Shown here in pieces: positions 1 to 9,319 of a DNA stretch of 64,000 bases. Position 1 is the stretch's first letter. Every line of letters starts with the position of its first letter. Made by a program: the position numbers and the translations under genes. Where the stretch lies: NCBI GenBank assembly GCA_016214955.1, contig JACRMN010000022.1:88689-152688 (forward strand), read 5' to 3'. A model generated the notes under the pieces. It saw nothing but the letters and a program-made list of their open reading frames with translations. It was not told where the DNA came from and searched no databases. This DNA is from Deltaproteobacteria bacterium. GTDB taxonomy: Bacteria > Myxococcota > Myxococcia > Myxococcales > Anaeromyxobacteraceae.

Positions 1-257
1 CCTCGCGCGCCCCCGAGCGCCCCGGCCTGGGCACCGAGTTCGGCGAGGAGCACGACTCGCGCGTCGAGCAGGTGGAGTTCGTGCGCGCCGGCGGGCGGCC
101 AGCGGCCGTCCTGACGGTGCGTTACGACGATCGCCGCGGCCTCGCAGCCCTGGGCATCGATCTCGACGGCCGGGTGGCGGGCCGCGACCGCTGGCTGCGC
201 CAGACGGCCGAGCCCTTCCGCGGCTGGGCACGGCCGCCTCCGGGCTGGGGCCGGTAG
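1..257 (+). CDS. C-terminal fragment of an unrecognised protein
   Basis: The frame is open from base 3 through the left edge to a TAG at 255-257, so the gene starts outside the window. About 84 residues are visible. The first part reads through a GLGTEFGE segment, followed by a beta-rich stretch (VEFVRAG, AAVLTVRYDDR) and a C-terminus rich in Arg, Pro and Trp. I do not recognise a catalytic motif or named domain. The gene converges on the Cys-rich lipoprotein gene, with a GC-rich hairpin between the two stop codons. That this is coding rests on the uninterrupted frame and its strong G/C preference at third codon positions. The function is unknown. Confidence 0.6.
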   Translation, partial: SRAPERPGLGTEFGEEHDSRVEQVEFVRAGGRPAAVLTVRYDDRRGLAALGIDLDGRVAGRDRWLRQTAEPFRGWARPPPGWGR

Positions 258-272
258 CCCTCCCCGGACCTC

Positions 273-313
273 GAGGCACCGGCCGGCTGCGCCCCCGGGG
301 CGCGGCCGGCCTC
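273..313. terminator. GC hairpin between convergent genes
   Basis: A long interrupted inverted repeat lies between two convergent stop codons. The core is GCGCCCC/GGGGCGC around a single base, flanked by GGCCGGC/GGCCGGCC and GAGGC/CTC arms. There is no clear T tract on either side, so it may act as a bidirectional terminator or simply be GC-rich spacer. Confidence 0.45.
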
Positions 314-326
314 GCCTCCCGACGGG

Positions 327-2690
327 CTACTCCAGGCAGGTGCAGCCGGTCATGGTCCCGGTGCAGACCTCGCCCACGTCGTTGCCGCAGAAGCCGACGC
401 AGCAGGGCACGGTGGTGCTGCAGGGCGCGCCCATGTCGGCGCAGACGGTGGCCGAGCCGCAGGTGCCGCTGGTGGCGCCGGGCGGAACGTTGCACACCGT
501 CCCGGCGCAGCAGTCGGCGTCGGCGGTGCAGGCGCCGCCCGAGGCCACGCAGGGCGTGGCGCACACGTGGCCGTTCGGGTCGCAGAAGTGGGAGCAGCAC
601 TGGCCGTCGGAGGTGCAGGCGGTGCCGCTGGGCACGCAGGCAACGCAGGTCGCACCGACGCAGAGCGTGCTGCAGCACTCGCCGCCGGCGGCGCAGCCCT
701 GGCCGGTGGCGGTGCACCCGGAGGTGGGCTGGCCGCACTTCCACCCCCCGGCGCCGTCGTCGATGCAGGAGCCGGGGGCGCAGCAGGAGGTGTCGCCGGC
801 CCCGCTGCAGGGGGCGTTGGCCGCCAGGCAGCTTCCGCCCGGGGCGCAGTGCAGCACGCCGCTGGCGTCGGGGACGCAGGGGGAGCCGTCGCAGCACTGG
901 TCGCGGAACTGGCAGACGCTGGCCGGCCCGGTGCCCGGCGGGATGCAGCAGGCCGGGTTGCCGGGGTCGTAGCCGGTGGGGCACTGGGTGCAGTCGTTGT
1001 TGGGGCAGCCGCCGAAGCAGCGGTAGATCCCGTTGCCGTCGGGCTTGCACACCGCCTTCTTGCCGTCGCAGCAGTTCTGCGAGGCGTTGACGGCGCCGCT
1101 GCCGCCGCAGATGTTGCCCGGAGGATTGCAGGCGGTGCCGCCGGTGCAGCGGAAGTCGTCCTTGGTGCTGGTGTCGTTGTCGGGCGGCGCCGGGTGCCTG
1201 CCGGCCCGATCGCAGAAGACGCCGTAGGGGTTGCTGGAGGTGTGGAGCGCGTCGGGCGAGCCACCGCAGCAGGCCGCGGTGGAGTCGCAGTAGTCGCCGG
1301 TCATGCGGCAGCCGCTGGCGGGCTGGCAGACCTTGGCGCCCGAGCCCATGTCCAGGCACAGCCGCGTGCAGCAGTTGGTGCCGCTGTCACAGGGATTGCC
1401 GTCCTGGGTGCAGCTCCCGGGCATCTGCTGGCAGCGGCCGGGGCTGGAGAGGCTGGTGTCGCAGACGCCGGAGCAGCACTCCTCGTTGCGGTAGCAGACG
1501 TCGAAGTAGGCGTGGCAGGTGAAGGAGGAGGTGCAGACCCCGCCCTGGCAGCTGGCCGAGCAGCAGTCGGCGCCGGTGGCGCAGGCGTTCCCCAGGGTGG
1601 TGCAGCCGCTGCCGCCGGGCAGGGCCGCGCAGGCGCCGCCGGTGCAGAGGCCGCTGCAGCACTCGGTGGCGGCGGCACAGGTGGCCGCCAGCTGCTTGCA
1701 GGTCGAGGTGGAGCAGGTGCCGGCGGTGCACTGCAGGCTGCAGCACTCGCCGGAGCTGGTGCAGGGCTCACCGCTGGCGGCGCAGAAGGCGCCGGCCAGG
1801 CAGGTGCCGCCGCTGCCGCAGAAGGCGCTGCAGCAGTCGGCGCCGCCCTGGCAGGCGGCCCCGTTGGCGGCGCACTGGGTGGAGGGGTTGGCGCAGGCGC
1901 CGCCCTGGCACAGGCCGGAGCAGCAGTCCTGGCTCTGGCCGCAGGCGCCCGCCAGCTCGAGGCAAGTGCCGGATGGCGCGGTGCAGAGGCCGTTGGCGCA
2001 GGCGTTGGTGCAGCAGTCGGCCTTGGCGGCACAGGCGGCCCCGGCGGCGCCGCAGCTCCCGGCGGCCGCGCACAGGTCGCCGGCGCAGGCCAGCGAGCAG
2101 CACTGCGACGGGAGCGTGCAGGGCTGGCCGGTGGCGGTGCAGGTGGCCGGCGCGGCGCAGACGTTCCCGGTTCCGCAGACCAGCCCCACGCAGCAGTCGG
2201 CGTCGCCGGCGCAGGCCCCGCTCGCCGGGCTGCAGGAGGCGGGCGCGGTGCAGACGTTGGCGAGGCAGGAGTCGGCGGCGTTGCAGCAGGGCAGGCTGCC
2301 CGAGCAGGCCTCGCCGGTGGCGCCGCAGCGTGCCGGCGCCACGCAGGTGCCGCCGGTGCAGGTGTCGGCGCCGCTGCAGCAGGGCACGGACCCCGAGCAG
2401 AGGCCGCCGGTGGGGCCGCAGGTGGCTGGCGCGGTGCAGGTCCCGGACTGGCAGGTGTCGGCCGCGCTGCAGCAGGGGTGCGCGGCGCAGCTCGAGCCGG
2501 TGCCGGAGCAGGTGGTCGGCGCGGTGCAGGTGCCGGCGACACAGACCTCGCCCGTACAGCAGGCCTGGCCGGCGCCGCAGGAGCCGCCGGTCGGGCAGGA
2601 GGGCGGCGCCGCGGGCTCGGTCCGCGACTTCCCGCAGCCCCCGGCGATGGCGAGCCCGAGCAGGACGGCGACCAGGCTGTGGCGCAACAT
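327..2690 (-). CDS. Cys-rich repeat lipoprotein
   Basis: A 787-residue secreted protein with a hydrophobic signal (residues 4-18) ending in AGGC, a slightly atypical lipobox, so it is probably an envelope lipoprotein. The rest is built of roughly 30-40-residue modules following the pattern C-x-G-x-x-C, then CC, then C-x-x-G-x-C; I count more than 20 CC pairs. Such proteins are common in myxobacterial genomes and resemble disulfide-rich, EGF/dickkopf-like extracellular modules. The modules are irregular at DNA level, so this is an old protein repeat rather than a recent tandem duplication. The ATG is preceded by GAGGG. The function is not known; a surface or adhesion role is inference. Long frames on the opposite strand are shadows of the biased composition. 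Confidence 0.85.
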   Translation of the reverse strand: MLRHSLVAVLLGLAIAGGCGKSRTEPAAPPSCPTGGSCGAGQACCTGEVCVAGTCTAPTTCSGTGSSCAAHPCCSAADTCQSGTCTAPATCGPTGGLCSGSVPCCSGADTCTGGTCVAPARCGATGEACSGSLPCCNAADSCLANVCTAPASCSPASGACAGDADCCVGLVCGTGNVCAAPATCTATGQPCTLPSQCCSLACAGDLCAAAGSCGAAGAACAAKADCCTNACANGLCTAPSGTCLELAGACGQSQDCCSGLCQGGACANPSTQCAANGAACQGGADCCSAFCGSGGTCLAGAFCAASGEPCTSSGECCSLQCTAGTCSTSTCKQLAATCAAATECCSGLCTGGACAALPGGSGCTTLGNACATGADCCSASCQGGVCTSSFTCHAYFDVCYRNEECCSGVCDTSLSSPGRCQQMPGSCTQDGNPCDSGTNCCTRLCLDMGSGAKVCQPASGCRMTGDYCDSTAACCGGSPDALHTSSNPYGVFCDRAGRHPAPPDNDTSTKDDFRCTGGTACNPPGNICGGSGAVNASQNCCDGKKAVCKPDGNGIYRCFGGCPNNDCTQCPTGYDPGNPACCIPPGTGPASVCQFRDQCCDGSPCVPDASGVLHCAPGGSCLAANAPCSGAGDTSCCAPGSCIDDGAGGWKCGQPTSGCTATGQGCAAGGECCSTLCVGATCVACVPSGTACTSDGQCCSHFCDPNGHVCATPCVASGGACTADADCCAGTVCNVPPGATSGTCGSATVCADMGAPCSTTVPCCVGFCGNDVGEVCTGTMTGCTCLE

Positions 2691-2891
2691 GGAGGTACCC
2701 TCGCTCCCGCACCCGGATTACAGCATGACCCGCGCCGCGCCGCCCTGCTCGCGGCGCTGCCGGTGTGGGGTTCCGGCGCACATGAGCCGATCCGCCGCAG
2801 CCGGCGGGCGGGCGCCCTTCGGAGCCGCGCTTCCATGCAGCGGCTGCCGGGACCGCGGGCACGGAGCGCCAGGCGCCCGGGCGCCGGGCCG

Positions 2892-3764
2892 TCAGGCGTC
2901 GTAGCGGATGTCGCCGGCGCCGGCGGCATCGTAGCCGGCGATGGCGCCCACCTCGGCGCGGAAGGCCGCTCCCTGGGCGGCCTCGCAGAGCCGCACCACG
3001 CGCCGGTCGCCCAGGTCGCGGGCCTTGACGATGAGCCCGTAGGCCTCGGTGGCGAGCGGCAGGAAGGGCAGCCCCAGCCGCTCACCCCAGGCGCGGGAGG
3101 CGAGCCCGGCGTCGGCGCGGCCGGCGGCCACGGCGCAGGCCACCTCGAGGTGCGAGTCGAGGAGCAGCGCGCGGCGGTGCACCCGCTCCGGGCTTTGCCC
3201 TTCGCGCCGGAGCGCCGCGTCCAGGTAGGAGCGCAGCCCCGCGGAGGGCGGGCGCGACGCCAGCCGCAGCCGGCCCAGCTCCTTGAGCCGCGGCGCCCGG
3301 CCGCCGGCGCGCCCCACCAGGCCCACCTCGCGGCTCACCAGGTGGATGCGGGCGATCCGGTCGGCACCGAGGTGCGAGGGGAACCCGCCGGCGTGCGCCC
3401 CGGCAGCGAGGACGGCGCCGGCACGGAGCAGCTCGGCGCCGCTGCGGTTGTCGGCCTGGACGAAGCCGGCCAGCGGCGGGCCCCGGAGGTTGGCGAGGCG
3501 CAGCAGCGCCAGCACGGCGATGTCGCCGTTGGCGGCCACCAGGGAGGGCGGGCCGGCGTCGGGCGCCGGGACGAGCCGCTCGGCGGCCGCTGGGCCTTCC
3601 TCGCCGCCGCCCGACCAGGCGAGCACGTCGGCGCGGGAGAAGCGCCACTCGCCACCCACGCGGCGGGCCGGCAGCCCCTTCCTGAGAAGCCGGTAGACGT
3701 GCTTGGGGTGGACGCGCAGCAGCGCGGCGACCTCCCGGGTCCGGAGCAGGGGCTCGGCTGCCAT
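2892..3764 (-). CDS. HTH regulator with molybdate-type substrate-binding domain
   Basis: A 290-residue protein. Residues about 5-55 form an excisionase/MerR-like helix-turn-helix (LLRTREVAALLRVHPKHVYR, then a WRFS segment). The rest, from about residue 85, resembles the periplasmic-binding-protein-like domain of the ModA/TupA class and has no signal peptide, so it would act as a cytoplasmic ligand sensor. It is divergent from modABC, so the simplest role is one-component control of molybdate (or tungstate) uptake in response to the oxyanion or molybdenum cofactor. I chose the internal ATG because the HTH begins directly after it; a longer form would start 15 codons upstream. It differs from classical ModE, which uses TOBE/Mop domains. 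The ligand is inferred. Confidence 0.8.
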   Translation of the reverse strand: MAAEPLLRTREVAALLRVHPKHVYRLLRKGLPARRVGGEWRFSRADVLAWSGGGEEGPAAAERLVPAPDAGPPSLVAANGDIAVLALLRLANLRGPPLAGFVQADNRSGAELLRAGAVLAAGAHAGGFPSHLGADRIARIHLVSREVGLVGRAGGRAPRLKELGRLRLASRPPSAGLRSYLDAALRREGQSPERVHRRALLLDSHLEVACAVAAGRADAGLASRAWGERLGLPFLPLATEAYGLIVKARDLGDRRVVRLCEAAQGAAFRAEVGAIAGYDAAGAGDIRYDA

Positions 3765-3859
3765 GGGCGCCGGATGATACCAGCGCCCCGGGGCCGCCCG
3801 GGCCGTCAAGCGGCCGGAGCCGCGGCCCGCCCCTTGCAGCGTCTTGGCTGAAGGATCCG

Positions 3860-3872
3860 GGTATGGTGTACC
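3860..3872. promoter_or_regulatory. Candidate operator dyad upstream of modA
   Basis: GGTA-N5-TACC (with an inner T/G wobble) sits in the divergent intergenic region, 40 bp before modA and 95 bp before the regulator start. It is the clearest short dyad in that region and a plausible site for the divergent HTH protein. No classical ModE box was seen. Confidence 0.3.
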
Positions 3873-3911
3873 TTGTTGATCCCTATTGTTGCCTTTGGGA
3901 GCTCACCGACG

Positions 3912-4676
3912 ATGAAGCGCTTCCTCCTCGCCGCCGCCCTGCTGGCCGCCGCCCACGCCGGTGCCGCCGGGCCCCGGCGCCACCTCGCCGCGGCGGCCGC
4001 CGCCAGCCTCAAGGCCGCGGCCGAGGAGCTGAGTCGGGGCTTCGAGGCCGAGCAGCCGGGCGTGGAGGTGGCGCTGACGCTGGGCGCCTCCGGGACCTTC
4101 TTCGCGCAGATCCAGAACGGCGCCCCGTTCGATCTCTTCCTCTCCGCCGACCGCGAGTACCCTCGGAAGGTGGTGGCCGCCGGCCTCGCGTCCGCCGACG
4201 ACGAGAAGGTCTACGCCTTCGGCAAGCTGGTGGCCTGGCTCCCGCCCGGCTCGGCGCTCGACCTGCGGAGCCGCGGCCTCGTCGCCCTTGCCGATCCCTC
4301 CGTGAAGCGGATCGCCCTCGCCAACCCGGCGGTGGCCCCCTTCGGCCGCGCCGCCGAGGCCGCCCTCCGCGCCGCCGGCGTCCACGACGCGGTGAAGGCG
4401 AAGCTGGTCCTGGGCACCAGCGCCTCCCAGGCGGCCCAGTTCGCCACCACCGGCGCCGCCGACGTCGCCTTCCTCCCCATGTCGCTCACCTTCGGCGGGG
4501 AGCTCGCCGGCGGCAGGGTGGTCGCCGTCCCGGAGGAGCTCTACCCGCGCATCGAGCAGTCGGGCGTGGTCCTCGGCTCGGCCAGGGAGCCGGCCCTGGC
4601 CCGCGCCTTCCTGGCCTTCGTCACCGGGGCGAAGGGGCGCGCCATCCTCGCCAGGTACGGCTACGGCCTCCCCTGA
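3912..4676 (+). CDS. modA: Molybdate ABC transporter substrate-binding protein ModA
   Basis: A 254-residue periplasmic protein. It has a signal peptide (residues 1-20, MKRF followed by an Ala/Leu core), then a type-II periplasmic binding fold with the ModA landmarks: AAASLKAA near the mature N-terminus, TLGASGTFFAQI, the PFDLFLSAD segment and a LANPAVAPFG loop that binds the tetrahedral anion. It captures molybdate, possibly also tungstate, and delivers it to ModBC. The ATG is preceded by GGGAG at a suitable distance. It is first of three genes, with modB beginning 3 nt after its stop. Family assignment is firm; the exact oxyanion is inferred from family. Confidence 0.92.
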   Translation: MKRFLLAAALLAAAHAGAAGPRRHLAAAAAASLKAAAEELSRGFEAEQPGVEVALTLGASGTFFAQIQNGAPFDLFLSADREYPRKVVAAGLASADDEKVYAFGKLVAWLPPGSALDLRSRGLVALADPSVKRIALANPAVAPFGRAAEAALRAAGVHDAVKAKLVLGTSASQAAQFATTGAADVAFLPMSLTFGGELAGGRVVAVPEELYPRIEQSGVVLGSAREPALARAFLAFVTGAKGRAILARYGYGLP

Positions 4677-4679
4677 CCC

Positions 4680-5354
4680 GTGGACCCCTCCGCCCTCCTC
4701 CTCTCGGCCGAGCTGGCCGCCCTGACCACGGTGGTGCTGCTCGCCGTGGGGCTGCCGCTCGCCTGGTGGCTCGTCCAGAGCCGCTTCCCCGGCAAGTTCC
4801 TGGTGGAGGCGGTGGTGGCGCTGCCGCTGGTGCTCCCGCCCACGGTCCTCGGCTTCTACCTGCTCACCGGGCTCGGGCCGCACAGCGCGGCGGGCCGGCT
4901 CTTCACCGCCGTGGCCGGCCACCCCTTCCCCTTCTCCTTCGAGGGGCTGCTCCTCGCCTCGGTGCTCTACAGCCTGCCCTTCGCCGTGCAGCCCTTCGCC
5001 GGCGCGCTGGCGGGCGTGGACCGTCGCCTGGTGGAGGCCTCCCACACGCTCGGCGTCTCGCCGCTCGCCACCTTCTTCCGCGTGACGCTCCCCCTCGCCT
5101 GGCCCGGCGTGCTGGCTGGCGCGGTCCTGACCTTCGCCCACACCCTCGGCGAGTTCGGCGTGGTGCTGATGGTGGGCGGCAACATCCCCGGCCGGACCCG
5201 CACCCTCGCGGTGGCCATCTTCGACCACGTCGAGGCGCTGGAGTACGGCGCCGCCCACCGCACCGCCGCCCTGCTCCTCGCCGTCTCCTTCGCGGTGCTG
5301 GCCCTCGTCTACGCCCTGCAGCGCCGCCCCTCCTTCCGATGGAACGATCGCTGA
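4680..5354 (+). CDS. modB: Molybdate ABC transporter permease ModB
   Basis: A 224-residue inner-membrane protein with about five or six hydrophobic segments. It contains the EAA-type loop that contacts the ATPase (VEASHTLGVSPLATFFRVTL) followed by a GEFGVVLMVGGN segment typical of ModB and CysT/W permeases. It forms the translocation channel with ModA and ModC. The start is GTG, 3 nt after the modA stop, so translation is probably coupled. The 3' end overlaps modC by 16 bp. Confidence 0.92.
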   Translation: MDPSALLLSAELAALTTVVLLAVGLPLAWWLVQSRFPGKFLVEAVVALPLVLPPTVLGFYLLTGLGPHSAAGRLFTAVAGHPFPFSFEGLLLASVLYSLPFAVQPFAGALAGVDRRLVEASHTLGVSPLATFFRVTLPLAWPGVLAGAVLTFAHTLGEFGVVLMVGGNIPGRTRTLAVAIFDHVEALEYGAAHRTAALLLAVSFAVLALVYALQRRPSFRWNDR

Positions 5355-6430
5355 CCTTCCGGCTGCTGCGCCGCTTCCCCCGGGGGCCCACCGTGGCCGC
5401 CGAGGCCCGGCTGCCGCTCGACGCCGCACCGGTGACGGTGCTCCTCGGCCCCTCGGGCTCGGGCAAGACGACGGTGCTGCGGTCGCTCGCCGGCCTGGAT
5501 CGGCCCGACGAGGGCGCCATCGACTTCGCCGGCCAGACCTGGTTCGACGCCGCCCGCGGCCTCCACCTCCCACCCCAGGCCCGCGGCGTCGGGCTGCTCT
5601 TCCAGGACCACGCCCTCTTCCCCCACCTCTCGGTGCGGGCCAACCTGGCCTACGGCCTCCACCGGCTCCCGGCAGGCGAGCGGGCGGCGCGGGTGGCGGA
5701 GGTGGCCGGGCGGCTGGGCGTCGAGGCGCTGCTCGACCGCCGGCCGGCGCAGCTCTCCGGCGGCCAGCGGCAGCGGGTGGCCCTGGCGCGGGCCCTGGCG
5801 CCGCGGCCGCGGCTCCTGCTCCTCGACGAGCCGCTCTCGGCGCTCGACGCCCCCACCCGCGAGGCGCTGCGCGGTGAGCTGCGCCACCTGCTGGAGCAGA
5901 GCGGCGTACCGGCCATCGTCGTCACCCACGACCGCGTCGAGGCCCTGGCCCTCGGCGACCGGCTGGCGGTGCTGGCCGGCGGCGCCATCCGCCAGATCGG
6001 GCCGGTGCACGAGGTCTTCTCCCAGCCGGTGGACGCCGTGGTGGCGCTGGCGGTGGGCACCGAGAACGTCTTCCCGGCGCGGCTGCTGCGGCGCGAGGCC
6101 GGGCTGGTGGTGGTGGGAGCCGGGCCGGTGGAGCTGGTGGCGGTGGACCCGGGCGGACTGGCGGGCGAGGCCTACGCCTGCGTCCGCGCCGAGGAGGTGG
6201 TGCTGGAGCCTCCCGTCGGGGGCGACAGCTCCGCCCGCAACCGGCTCCACGGCGCGGTGGCCTGGCGCCGCGACGAGGGTCCGCTGGTGCGCGTGGCGGT
6301 GGACTGCGGGCTGCGCCTGGTGGCGCTCGTCACCCGCGCCAGCGCCGAGCGGCTCGGGCTGCAGCCGGGGCGGCCGGTGGCCGCCTCGGTGAAGGCGCCG
6401 AGCGTCCGGGTCGTGCCGCGGCAGGACTAG
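5339..6430 (+). CDS. modC: Molybdate ABC transporter ATP-binding protein ModC
   Basis: A 363-residue cytoplasmic ATPase. Walker A GPSGSGKTT is at residues 37-45, the Q-loop around LLFQDH, the signature LSGGQRQR from residue 139, Walker B LLLLDEP near 159-165 and the H-loop THD near 197. The C-terminal third (from about 270) fits the TOBE/Mop oxyanion-binding extension found in ModC, which may allow feedback. The ATG lies inside the 3' end of modB, and the upstream sequence of the same frame is not coding. The three-gene set is complete. Confidence 0.92.
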   Translation: MERSLTFRLLRRFPRGPTVAAEARLPLDAAPVTVLLGPSGSGKTTVLRSLAGLDRPDEGAIDFAGQTWFDAARGLHLPPQARGVGLLFQDHALFPHLSVRANLAYGLHRLPAGERAARVAEVAGRLGVEALLDRRPAQLSGGQRQRVALARALAPRPRLLLLDEPLSALDAPTREALRGELRHLLEQSGVPAIVVTHDRVEALALGDRLAVLAGGAIRQIGPVHEVFSQPVDAVVALAVGTENVFPARLLRREAGLVVVGAGPVELVAVDPGGLAGEAYACVRAEEVVLEPPVGGDSSARNRLHGAVAWRRDEGPLVRVAVDCGLRLVALVTRASAERLGLQPGRPVAASVKAPSVRVVPRQD

Positions 6431-6491
6431 ATCGGGCTTCGGAATCCGGGATCCCGGATCGCGACCTGGCGGTGTGGGCGCCCGGAGCCGC

Positions 6492-7811
<1,320 letters not shown>

Positions 7812-8004
7812 GCGCGGTCCTTTCGACACGGAAAGTGAACGGCGGCCCGGACGGTAACAAGATCGAGCGCGCCCCGGAACGCCCCCACCCGGGACCAGAT
7901 GGGCCGCTCCCGCCGGGGACCGCCGCCCGCCGCCGGCCGTGGGCCAGGCCGCCCGGCGCTCCGTCTTGACCGCGGGGCCGGCCTCCTCTACTCCTGCGCT
8001 GCAC

Positions 8005-9129
8005 ATGGTCGATCCCCTGGCGCCGCTGCTCGCCGACGGCATCGTCGACGAGGTCCTCTCCCGGCTGAAGAGCGGCAAGGAGGCCGATCTGTGGCTGGTT
8101 CGCCACGGCGCCGAGATCGTGGCCGCCAAGGTGTACAAGGCCCGCCAGGCCCGCAGCTTCCGCAACCGCTCCGCCTACCAGGAGGGGCGCCAGGTCCGCG
8201 ACTCCCGCACCCAGCGGGCCATGGACAGGGGCAGCCGGTTCGGGAAGGCGGCCGAGGAGGAGGCCTGGAAGAGCAAGGAGGCCGACGCGCTCCACGCCCT
8301 GCACGCCGCCGGCGTGCGGGTGCCCCGGCCGGTGCTCTTCTACGAGGGCGTGCTCCTCATGGAGCTGGTGGTGGACGAGGCCGGCCATCCGGCCCCGCGG
8401 CTGGTGGACGCCCGGGTGGCGCGGGAGCGGGCGGCGGCGCTCTACGCCGACCTGCGGGGACAGGCCATCCGCATGCTCACCTGCGATCTCATCCACGGCG
8501 ACCTCTCGCCCTACAACGTGCTGCTGGGGCGCGACGGCCCGGTGGTCATCGACTTTCCCCAGGTGATCGGGGCCGCGCACAACAGCCAGGCCGAGGGCTT
8601 CTTCCGCCGCGACCTGGAGAACCTGCGCCGCTTCTTCGCCGCGCTCGACCCGGCGCTGCTCCGCGCCGCCGGCGACGCCCGCGAGATCTGGCGCGCCTAC
8701 GTGCGGCGCGAGCTCACCCCCGACTTCGCTCCCACCGGCCGCGCCGAGGAACCGCCCCAGCGCCAGCCGCGCGAGGAGCAGCGCGGCCCGGCGCGGGGCG
8801 AGGGCCACCCGCGGGCGGGCGCGCCTCAGCGGCAGCGGCAGCGGGAGCGGGCACCGCACCCGCAGGGGCCGCAGCAGCACGCCCGGCACCGGCCCGAGCG
8901 CGGCGGCCGCCCCGGCCCGGGACCCGAGGTGATCCGGGTCGGGCGCCCGGCGCCCGGGGCGACCCCGGCACCCGGCCACGCCCTGCCGCAGCACGGTGCC
9001 TCGCGCCCCGCTCCTCCCCAGGGCGGCGCGGGCCACGGCGCTCCGCAGCGCGGCCCGCCGGCCTCGGGCGCGCCCGGCGCCGAGGGGGCGCCCGGCCATC
9101 GCCGCCGTCGTCGCCGCCGCCGCCGCTGA
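8005..9129 (+). CDS. RIO1-family serine protein kinase with basic tail
   Basis: A 374-residue protein. Residues 1-235 form a RIO kinase domain: SGKEADLW (23-30) as the nucleotide-binding loop, AAKVY with Lys42, the catalytic loop HGDLSPYN (164-171) and the metal-binding Asp in IDFPQ (183-187). From about residue 240 the sequence changes to a low-complexity tail rich in Gln, Arg, Pro, His and Gly that ends in nine consecutive arginines, suggesting nucleic-acid or ribosome binding. RIO kinases act in ribosome maturation in eukaryotes and archaea; bacterial roles are poorly known. The start follows the hydrophobic-free N-terminus of the family, and no Shine-Dalgarno is visible. Confidence 0.85.
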   Translation: MVDPLAPLLADGIVDEVLSRLKSGKEADLWLVRHGAEIVAAKVYKARQARSFRNRSAYQEGRQVRDSRTQRAMDRGSRFGKAAEEEAWKSKEADALHALHAAGVRVPRPVLFYEGVLLMELVVDEAGHPAPRLVDARVARERAAALYADLRGQAIRMLTCDLIHGDLSPYNVLLGRDGPVVIDFPQVIGAAHNSQAEGFFRRDLENLRRFFAALDPALLRAAGDAREIWRAYVRRELTPDFAPTGRAEEPPQRQPREEQRGPARGEGHPRAGAPQRQRQRERAPHPQGPQQHARHRPERGGRPGPGPEVIRVGRPAPGATPAPGHALPQHGASRPAPPQGGAGHGAPQRGPPASGAPGAEGAPGHRRRRRRRRR

Positions 9130-9319
9130 CGCCGCTGCCACCGCCCCGCGGATCCACCCGGGATGCGGGGTGGATCCTACACTTGCCGTGCGGGGCGAAG
9201 ACCACCCGGCGCGCCCGCGCCCATCGAGGTGGCCCCGCGGCGCGGCGGCTTATCGGACCAGGCCCCCCGTGCCGAGGGGAGGGCAGGCGCCGGAGGACCA
9301 GGCGTCCCCCGGGAGCCCC

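Noticed and set aside
340..972. Plus-strand Gln/Pro-rich frame within the Cys-rich gene
   Set aside because: It is the reverse-strand image of Cys/Gly/Ala codons (GCA/CAG runs); there is no ribosome-binding site and it ends arbitrarily.
327..2690. CRISPR- or VNTR-like periodicity in the left end of the window
   Set aside because: The periodicity comes from Cys-Cys protein modules; unit lengths vary and there are no identical DNA repeats with unique spacers.
567..3851. A plus-strand frame of more than 1000 codons across the Cys-rich gene and the regulator
   Set aside because: Its translation is almost pure Gly/Ala/Val/Arg without domain features, typical of an antisense shadow in GC-rich DNA; the minus-strand frames have signal peptide, CC modules and an HTH.
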